A stretch of DNA of 11,489 bases from Bacteroidales bacterium GP3 (GTDB taxonomy: Bacteria; Bacteroidota; Bacteroidia; Bacteroidales; Muribaculaceae), in the NCBI GenBank assembly GCA_001701075.1, contig DAAK01000094.1, positions 1 to 11,489 of the forward strand, read 5' to 3'. The notes beneath the pieces are model-generated. The model searched no databases. It saw only the letters and a program-made list of their open reading frames with translations, and was not told the origin of the DNA. The position numbers and the translations under genes were made by a program. The first letter of the stretch is position 1. Every line of letters starts with the position of its first letter. Of this stretch, positions 7,169 through 11,489 are shown one piece after another.

Positions 7169-7260
7169 TTGTCAGTTTTTCAGATTTCAGTTATCAGTTG
7201 TCGGTTTTCAGTTTTCAGCGGTCAGAGTTCAGTTATCAGTTGTCAGTTTCCAGATATCAG
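7169..7260 (-). repeat. Thirteen-unit heptamer array in the ATPase leader (NNNTCAG; sense CTGANNN)
   Basis: There are thirteen consecutive units ending TCAG (variants TCGG and CCAG), e.g. TTATCAG, TTGTCAG, TTTTCAG, CGGTCAG and ATATCAG. All are exactly 7 nt except one 8-mer at 7176-7183. On the transcript it reads CTGANNN, with many CTGATAA, CTGACAA and CTGAAAA units, and ends 2 nt before the ATPase start codon. The last four bases of each unit are nearly fixed and the first three vary. Confidence 0.9.
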
Positions 7261-7292
7261 AGTTCTCTGAGCTCTCAGAACTAATATTTTGT

Positions 7293-7355
7293 CTTTTATC
7301 TTTAATCTTTTATCTTTAATATTTTATATTTTATATTTAGTCTTTTATCTTTATG
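7293..7355 (-). repeat. AT-rich heptamer array overlapping the adaptor stop codon
   Basis: Nine uninterrupted 7-mers on the plus strand: CTTTTAT, CTTTAAT, CTTTTAT, CTTTAAT, ATTTTAT (twice), ATTTAGT, CTTTTAT, CTTTATG. The adaptor's stop (complement of 7337-7339) lies inside it, so the last five codons of the protein (I-K-I-K-D) are encoded by repeat units. Positions 7261-7292 between this array and the next hold an imperfect 20-bp palindrome. Confidence 0.88.
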
Positions 7356-8590
7356 CGATCTGCTTCTCCAAAATCAGCGTAAGAGCTGACGATTACTTTC
7401 TCTCCAGGTGAAAGTCCTTCAAGTACTTCGTAGTATTTTGGATTGCGTCTGCCAAGAGTTACTTCTCGTTTCTCAGCACTCTTGCCATCAGCATCCATTA
7501 CATAAACATATTTTCCACCTGAGCTTTGGAAAAAAGTTCCTTTATCTATCATAATTGCCATTGAGGGACTTCCAAGAAGAATATCCACCGGATAGCTCTG
7601 CCCTACTCTCGGTTTGTCGGGAGTGTTTCCAGTAATGGCAAGATCTGCCTTAAACGTTCCGTTTACTACTTCAGGATATACTTTCGCCACCATGACATCA
7701 AACTCCTTTCCTTGTCGACTGGCCTTCCCTTGGAGCCCCGGCTCGACGCGGTCGATGTAATGCTCATCAATCTGTACTGTCAACTTGAAATTGTCGAGGA
7801 TATTTATCTGCCCGACTTGCTGACCGGAAGAAATATTCTGGCCAATTTCAGCATTAAGACTTCCAAGCTGACCACTATGGTTGGCTCTTACATTGAGATT
7901 ATCAGCTCTCTGGCGCACAAGCATAAAGTTTTCTTGCATATTGTGGAGACTCTCGCGCATCATAGCCACTTGAACCGAACGATAGATAGAATCCTGACGC
8001 AGACGGTCTTCAAGCAATCGGAGATTTTCTTTCGCCAGTTCATAATCCTCTTTAGCTGTTAGGTACTCTTCTCTTGATGTAAGTTCCTCATCAAGAAGTG
8101 TACGCTGTTGTTCGGCGACACGACGCTTTCTGTTGAGTTCCGTACGGGCTGAAAGAATGTCGCGTTTCACCTGAAGTCTATCATTTTCCATTGCCAACTC
8201 GGTATCGCGAAGCATATTCTGTTTCTCAGCAAGCTGCGACTCAGAGTCAAGAATCTGCTGACGAAGAAGAGGATTGCGAAGTGTGAGGATAATATCCCCT
8301 TCATTCACCATAGCTCCCTCCTCCACAAGTTTTTGATCTACGATACCAGTTTCGAGAGCAGATACTTGCACTATGACCCCAGTCTCAACTTTTCCGGAAA
8401 GATGGATATAATCGTTAAATTCACCTTCAGTCACCTCGCGGATCATGAGATTTTCCTTGTCTGTCTTATAAGAAGTTGTTTTTGAAGCCATCACAGCCCA
8501 TACAATAGCCAATGCAAGAGCAAAGACTATGATTGTAGGGAAGGCAAATTTGCGTAATCGCGGATTTCTTCTTTTTATTTCTGTATCCAT
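7337..8590 (-). CDS. Periplasmic adaptor (membrane fusion) protein, HlyD/MacA-like
   Basis: This protein bridges the inner-membrane permease and the outer-membrane channel. It has 417 residues: a short basic cytoplasmic N-terminus, one membrane anchor at about 13-34, a split lipoyl-like domain (about 61-105 and 232-260, with GxxGxxxxxxVNEGDxL-type turns), a long alpha-helical coiled-coil hairpin (about 108-230, rich in Leu, Glu, Arg and Gln), a beta-barrel (about 265-345) and a membrane-proximal domain with RRNPKYYEVLEGLSPGEKV. It is anchored by a transmembrane helix, not a lipoprotein signal. The hairpin of about 120 residues fits docking with the TolC-like protein encoded upstream. The last five codons lie inside a heptamer array, and the start codon is 2 nt from another. 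The gap to the tolC stop is 134 bp with no visible promoter. Confidence 0.93.
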   Translation of the reverse strand: MDTEIKRRNPRLRKFAFPTIIVFALALAIVWAVMASKTTSYKTDKENLMIREVTEGEFNDYIHLSGKVETGVIVQVSALETGIVDQKLVEEGAMVNEGDIILTLRNPLLRQQILDSESQLAEKQNMLRDTELAMENDRLQVKRDILSARTELNRKRRVAEQQRTLLDEELTSREEYLTAKEDYELAKENLRLLEDRLRQDSIYRSVQVAMMRESLHNMQENFMLVRQRADNLNVRANHSGQLGSLNAEIGQNISSGQQVGQINILDNFKLTVQIDEHYIDRVEPGLQGKASRQGKEFDVMVAKVYPEVVNGTFKADLAITGNTPDKPRVGQSYPVDILLGSPSMAIMIDKGTFFQSSGGKYVYVMDADGKSAEKREVTLGRRNPKYYEVLEGLSPGEKVIVSSYADFGEADRIKIKD

Positions 8591-8592
8591 TG

Positions 8593-8641
8593 GTTAGAGT
8601 TGTCAGTTATCAGTTTTCAGTTGAGAGTTGAGGGTTGAGGG
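8593..8641 (-). repeat. Composite heptamer array in the adaptor leader
   Basis: Seven exact 7-mers: GTTAGAG, TTGTCAG, TTATCAG, TTTTCAG, TTGAGAG, TTGAGGG, TTGAGGG. It joins the TCAG word of the ATPase-leader array to the TTGAG word of the mtnN-leader array in one phase, showing that these are one family. Read on the transcript it ends 2 nt before the adaptor ATG. Confidence 0.88.
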
Positions 8642-8644
8642 GAT

Positions 8645-8683
8645 TTAAGGTCCTTAAGGTCTTTAAGGTCTTTAAGGACTTTA
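8645..8683. repeat. Nonamer tandem array (TTAAGGTCT)
   Basis: Four 9-mers: TTAAGGTCC, TTAAGGTCT, TTAAGGTCT, TTAAGGACT, then a partial TTA. It is the only array here with a period other than 7. The units contain self-complementary parts (CCTTAAGG, and AAGGTC against GACTT), so the RNA could fold into a small hairpin in the tolC-adaptor gap. Confidence 0.8.
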
Positions 8684-8696
8684 TTTTGATTTAAAA

Positions 8697-8738
8697 TTGA
8701 TCATTGATCGTTAATCGTTAATCGTTAATCATTAATAA
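8697..8738 (-). repeat. Heptamer array nucleated on the tolC-like stop codon (TTAATCG)
   Basis: Six 7-mers on the plus strand: TTGATCA, TTGATCG, TTAATCG, TTAATCG, TTAATCA, TTAATAA. Read on the gene strand the unit is NGATTAA, whose TAA is the stop of the tolC-like gene (8725-8727). The final four codons L-I-N-D lie inside the array. Confidence 0.85.
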
Positions 8739-10047
8739 GAGGGTATCCCTGGTAGTATCGAAGTGTTATCTCAGAAATAACTCTCTGAATGCGTTTCCCG
8801 ACAAGATTTGCCTCCGCCACTGCCAATTTAGATGATGAGGTGTAGAGGTCAAGCGCAGAGACAGCACCAAGCTCGAACTTCTTTCGCATAGCTTTATAAG
8901 CAAGCTGTTCCGCTTCAAGCCGACTCTCCGCCGAACGAAGTTCTTCGATAGCTGCCCTATTGTCAAGACGTGCTTCCTCTTCCGCTTGATTTATTTTATA
9001 TTGGGTCTGTTCAAGCTTTATCTTACTTTCGCGAAGTTGTATGGAAGCTTTCTTCACCCTATTCGCATTTGCCAGTCCATCGAATATGGGGAGAGAAAAG
9101 GAAAGGCTGAAATATTCACCCATATTGTCGCGAAACTGACGTGAGAACGTTGGCACATCCGTCTTCATTCCCATCATACGGTAATATGAAGTTGAAACGC
9201 CGGCGTTGAAAGATAATTTCGGACTATAACCACCCTTTGCTACCCTGAGACGCATAGCTCCCTCTTTAACCGCCATCTCTGCCTCCTCTATTTCAGGGAG
9301 TATATGGGGTTTATCAGTTGTTATTTGATAGTTGAAATCAGGGCTTATATTCAAAAGAGTATCAGACGGAGGCATTCCCATTGAGGTCCGAAGAGACAGA
9401 TGAGCTTTATTAAGCAAATTTCTTTGATTTACCAATTCATATTGGTCGGCAGCCACTATTGCCTCAAGTTCTGCAACGTCAGCACCACTCTTTGTGCCCA
9501 GTTTGAATGAGCGTCGCGCAGCTTCCAAATCTGTTGAGTCGCGTTGAAGCTGTCGCTGCATCTGCTCCACCATAGAAGAGCAATATGAAATGTTATAGTA
9601 TCCTTTTATCACTTCGAGAGAGACCCTGTCTTCCTCCACAAGCTGTGCTTGTTTCTTCCGGAGTTCCGCGACTTTTAGTGCTCTCAAATTGTTGATTCGC
9701 ACAAGACCATCGAAGAGCGGAAGTGACATTTCAAGTCCAAAACCTGTCCCCAATGTCTTTTTGTTGTCGTAGGTATTGGTTTCTGGGTCGATGTTTCGTC
9801 CGAAACTGAGACTTCCGCTGCTTCCAAGGCCAATATATGGCATAAGGTCGGAAGCGCTGATTCTTATGTCGGCATTTGCCGCTTCTGTCTCAAGGCGGTT
9901 TATCCGATTGGTGTGGGCATGGTCTCGGGCATATATGAGGCAATCGTTAAGGGTCATTGGGGCATTCTCATGGGATTGCTCTGCAAGAATGCTTTGCAAT
10001 GGGAAAGTCAATGACAGAAGAGTCAGTATGACAGAAGTATGTTTCAT
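8725..10047 (-). CDS. TolC-family outer membrane efflux channel
   Basis: This outer-membrane and periplasmic channel component, 440 residues from the chosen ATG, forms a trimer in the family. Residues 1-22 are a signal peptide (Lys-His, then hydrophobic SVILTLLSLTF, and a likely cut after LA before EQ). The mature part has the two internally similar halves typical of TolC, each with a long helical segment: TLNDCLIYARDHA near residue 32; LPLFDGLVRINNLRALKVAEL in the first half and LPIFDGLANANRVKKASIQL in the second; the coiled part ends in KKFELGAVSALDLYTS. The open frame extends 20 codons further to a TTG at 10107, but that stretch overlaps the promoter and would hide the signal peptide, so I chose MKHTSV at 10047. 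It is the first gene of the efflux operon and has a consensus promoter about 24 nt upstream of the start. Confidence 0.93.
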   Translation of the reverse strand: MKHTSVILTLLSLTFPLQSILAEQSHENAPMTLNDCLIYARDHAHTNRINRLETEAANADIRISASDLMPYIGLGSSGSLSFGRNIDPETNTYDNKKTLGTGFGLEMSLPLFDGLVRINNLRALKVAELRKKQAQLVEEDRVSLEVIKGYYNISYCSSMVEQMQRQLQRDSTDLEAARRSFKLGTKSGADVAELEAIVAADQYELVNQRNLLNKAHLSLRTSMGMPPSDTLLNISPDFNYQITTDKPHILPEIEEAEMAVKEGAMRLRVAKGGYSPKLSFNAGVSTSYYRMMGMKTDVPTFSRQFRDNMGEYFSLSFSLPIFDGLANANRVKKASIQLRESKIKLEQTQYKINQAEEEARLDNRAAIEELRSAESRLEAEQLAYKAMRKKFELGAVSALDLYTSSSKLAVAEANLVGKRIQRVISEITLRYYQGYPLIND

Positions 10048-10076
10048 ATATGTGATTGTTTTGTCGTTTACGTCAG

Positions 10077-10108
10077 CAAAATTACTGACACTTCCATCCG
10101 CCTCCAAA
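10077..10108 (-). promoter_or_regulatory. Bacteroidetes-type promoter of the efflux operon
   Basis: On the minus strand TTTG (complement of 10105-10108), a 20-nt spacer and TAATTTTG (complement of 10077-10084) match both consensus elements exactly. Transcription would start near 10070, about 24 nt before the tolC-like ATG. It is a housekeeping-type promoter, not sigma-54, consistent with a regulator that lacks an AAA+ domain. Confidence 0.78.
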
Positions 10109-10143
10109 AATACCCTTCAAAAACACAATTTCCAGATGCATTT

Positions 10144-10180
10144 TGTCTAAAAATTCGGCATACTGCCGATTATTTAGACA
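10144..10180. promoter_or_regulatory. 37-bp near-perfect palindrome, candidate operator for the response regulator
   Basis: Arms TGTCTAAAAATTCGGCA (10144-10160) and TGCCGATTATTTAGACA (10164-10180) flank the trinucleotide TAC. Fifteen of 17 positions pair; the two mismatches fall in the AT-rich middle of the arm. It stands between the two divergent promoters, centred roughly 90 bp upstream of the tolC start site and 70 bp upstream of the regulator's, positions suited to an activator of both. No U-tract follows it, so it is not a terminator. That the neighbouring regulator binds it is inference from position. Confidence 0.75.
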
Positions 10181-10196
10181 TAGAAATTCATTAATA

Positions 10197-10228
10197 TTTG
10201 GAACTTATCCAAAAACCGCTTACCTTTG
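10197..10228 (+). promoter_or_regulatory. Bacteroidetes-type promoter of the two-component genes
   Basis: TTTG (10197-10200), a 20-nt spacer and TACCTTTG (10221-10228) match consensus exactly. Transcription would begin near 10234, leaving a leader of about a dozen nucleotides before the ATG at 10247. Confidence 0.8.
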
Positions 10229-10246
10229 CACTAAGATAAATTTAGT

Positions 10247-10822
10247 ATGAGATTATTAATAATAGACGATAATGCGGCCGTCAGGGCTACACTCAGATTG
10301 CTGCTTGAAGATATTTTCGATGAAGTAGACGCCATAGAAAATCCGACGATGATTGCCATGCTATCATCTCGCGGCAACTATGACGCTGTGCTTCTTGACA
10401 TGAATTTCGATAATGGGCGACTCGACTGCAGCGATGGTCTTTTCTGGCTCGAACGCTTGAAAAGCCTTCCTAATCCTCCTGCAATAGTTGTGATCACTGC
10501 TTTTGGAGACGTGGAGATCGCTGTAAAAGCCATGAAACTCGGGGCAGAGGATTTTGTAACCAAACCTTGGGACAATGATCAACTTATCGAAAAATTAAAG
10601 AAGGCGATTGCGACAAACCGTCAGCGTAGACAAGATAGGGAAACAGCACGTCGTGTATCTCAACTTGAGAAAGCTGAAAACGAAAGGCTCGGCCTTACAC
10701 TCGATGAGGTAAAGATGAGGCATATCAAGAGCGTGATCGACAGTTACGGGGGAAATCTTTCGGCAGCAGCCCAGCAACTTGGAGTAAACCGTCAGACACT
10801 CTATAATCTTTTGAAAAGATGA
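10247..10822 (+). CDS. Response regulator: receiver domain plus Fis-type HTH, no AAA+ domain
   Basis: This cytoplasmic DNA-binding regulator has 191 residues. The receiver domain (about 1-118) has the acidic pair Asp7-Asp8, phospho-acceptor Asp51 (VLLDMNF), Thr84 (VVITAFGD) and Lys106 (FVTKPWD). A charged, probably helical linker (about 122-150) follows, then a Fis-like HTH_8 domain (about 152-191) with SYGGNLSAAAQQLGVNRQTLYNLLKR-like spacing (GNLSAAAQQLGV, then NRQTLYNLL as recognition helix). NtrC-family regulators in this phylum often have a central sigma-54 AAA+ module; here it is absent, giving the compact ActR/PrrA/RegA arrangement. It presumably dimerises on a palindrome and acts with the main sigma factor. 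Its stop overlaps the kinase start (ATGA). It probably controls the divergent efflux operon and itself. Confidence 0.93.
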   Translation: MRLLIIDDNAAVRATLRLLLEDIFDEVDAIENPTMIAMLSSRGNYDAVLLDMNFDNGRLDCSDGLFWLERLKSLPNPPAIVVITAFGDVEIAVKAMKLGAEDFVTKPWDNDQLIEKLKKAIATNRQRRQDRETARRVSQLEKAENERLGLTLDEVKMRHIKSVIDSYGGNLSAAAQQLGVNRQTLYNLLKR

Positions 10823-11489
10823 GTAGATTCAGACTTAACATTGCTTTGCTTATTGCAGGAACAGTCATTAGTACAGTTTTTGCGACCTGCCTCTTCATTA
10901 ATGGATTATGGTCGCAAGGATGTCTGACTTGCCTTGTCACTGTTGTATGTATCTGGGTATTATGGCACCTGCAATCCAGATTGATCAGCACAATGTCGGC
11001 ATTTGTGAATGCTCTTGAAATGAATGACTCAACCACCAGGATAATTCTTGGAGGGGATCATGAGTTGCAAACGATGTCGCAATCCATGAACCGTATATCA
11101 GACATCTATAGTGAAAATATGCGAGAACTGCAGACGCGTAAACTGTATTATGACCGTGTGCTCAGGATTATGACTCATGAAATGCGCAATGGAATCACTC
11201 CCATATTATCGTTATCGGCTGATATGGCAGCAAAACCGGAACGTTATGAAGGGAAGAAACTTTCCGAAGCATCGCAACTGCTTCATTCGCAAGCAGAGGG
11301 AATCCATCGTTTTCTTGACTCTTATTATAAATTGACACATCTGCCAGAGCCAAAACTTGAAACAGTAAAAGCAAGGGATTATTTCAGAACACTCAGAAAA
11401 TTATTCAAAGCTGAATTGGATCAGCGGAAATTTTCAGAAGAACTCGTGTCATATACTATACCGGAAGATATGACACTTACCATTGACAC
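10819..11489 (+). CDS. Sensor histidine kinase, N-terminal part (cut by the window edge)
   Basis: The frame begins at ATG 10819, overlapping the regulator stop by 4 nt, and is open for 223 codons to the edge. Two hydrophobic helices (about 8-28 and 36-52) are joined by a loop of only about seven residues, so there is no real extracytoplasmic sensor domain. A HAMP-like or linker helix follows (about 55-108), then the dimerisation/phosphoacceptor region with the H-box IMTHEMRNGITPI: His120 is the phosphorylation site, and Glu121 and Asn124 give the HExxN phosphatase pattern. The ATP-binding domain would lie beyond the window. Four cysteines sit in or near the membrane part (24, 35, 38, 44), two of them as CxxC. 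It is the cognate kinase of the overlapping regulator. The short-loop architecture recalls intramembrane-sensing kinases that partner ABC transporters. Confidence 0.9.
   Translation, partial: MSRFRLNIALLIAGTVISTVFATCLFINGLWSQGCLTCLVTVVCIWVLWHLQSRLISTMSAFVNALEMNDSTTRIILGGDHELQTMSQSMNRISDIYSENMRELQTRKLYYDRVLRIMTHEMRNGITPILSLSADMAAKPERYEGKKLSEASQLLHSQAEGIHRFLDSYYKLTHLPEPKLETVKARDYFRTLRKLFKAELDQRKFSEELVSYTIPEDMTLTID

Noticed and set aside
7169..7260. Array considered as a CRISPR
   Set aside because: Units are 7 nt with no separate spacers, and no cas genes are present.
7261..7280. Imperfect 20-bp palindrome centred on GAGCTC in the adaptor-ATPase gap
   Set aside because: Two mismatched pairs on each side of the centre and no U-tract; too weak to call a terminator or operator inside repeat-rich sequence.
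8725..10107. Longer tolC-like start at a TTG (10107)
   Set aside because: It would place the signal peptide internally and make the operon's own promoter coding; the ATG at 10047 gives a classical signal peptide.
10105..10112. Second minus-strand TAnnTTTG (TATTTTTG) upstream of tolC
   Set aside because: No -33 element at 19-21 nt, and it overlaps the -33 element of the better promoter.
1..11489. tRNA, rRNA, insertion sequence or phage genes
   Set aside because: No cloverleaf-like sequence, transposase, integrase or terminal inverted repeats were recognised.

Overview
The window looks like a chromosome segment of a gut-type Bacteroidales bacterium; the family (perhaps Muribaculaceae- or Prevotellaceae-like) is only a guess. 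Evidence: several upstream regions carry the Bacteroidetes sigma-A promoter pair (TTTG, 19-20 bp, TAnnTTTG); start codons lack strong Shine-Dalgarno sequences; and the gene content (NAD malate dehydrogenase of the LDH-like type, YciO-type protein, fused double-FtsX ABC permease with separate ATPase) is typical of that phylum.

Layout. Positions 1-534 hold no intact gene: the left edge has a minus-strand fragment resembling the N-box region of a GHKL-type ATP-binding protein, and 281-470 has a short minus-strand reading frame that seems broken by a one-base shift. Positions 535-2126 (minus) are a tight pair: MTA/SAH nucleosidase followed by a BASS-family (bile acid:sodium symporter-like) transporter. 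Positions 2266-2865 (plus) encode a YciO/Sua5/YrdC-family protein and 3043-3972 (plus) malate dehydrogenase, each with its own promoter. A strong bidirectional terminator at 4050-4089 separates mdh from the converging operon.

Positions 4115-10047 (minus) are a four-gene tripartite efflux operon in the order tolC-like outer-membrane channel, MacA/HlyD-like periplasmic adaptor, MacB/LolD-type ATPase, double-FtsX permease. Divergent to it, from 10247 on the plus strand, is a two-component system: a short NtrC-like response regulator (receiver plus Fis-type HTH, no AAA+ domain) overlapping by 4 nt a membrane histidine kinase with almost no extracytoplasmic domain, which runs off the right edge. 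Between the two divergent units are two face-away promoters and a 37-bp near-perfect palindrome (10144-10180), the obvious candidate operator. The likely logic is that the kinase senses an envelope or membrane condition, the regulator binds the palindrome, and efflux (and its own expression) is adjusted.

The most unusual structure is in the gaps. Most intergenic spaces contain degenerate tandem repeats with a period of exactly 7 nt (one has period 9), and the repeated word differs from gap to gap. One class (sense-strand AACTNNN) sits directly before start codons; another begins at, or runs into, the stop codon of the upstream gene. These arrays explain most of the non-coding sequence between 2127 and 8738 apart from the promoters and the terminator.
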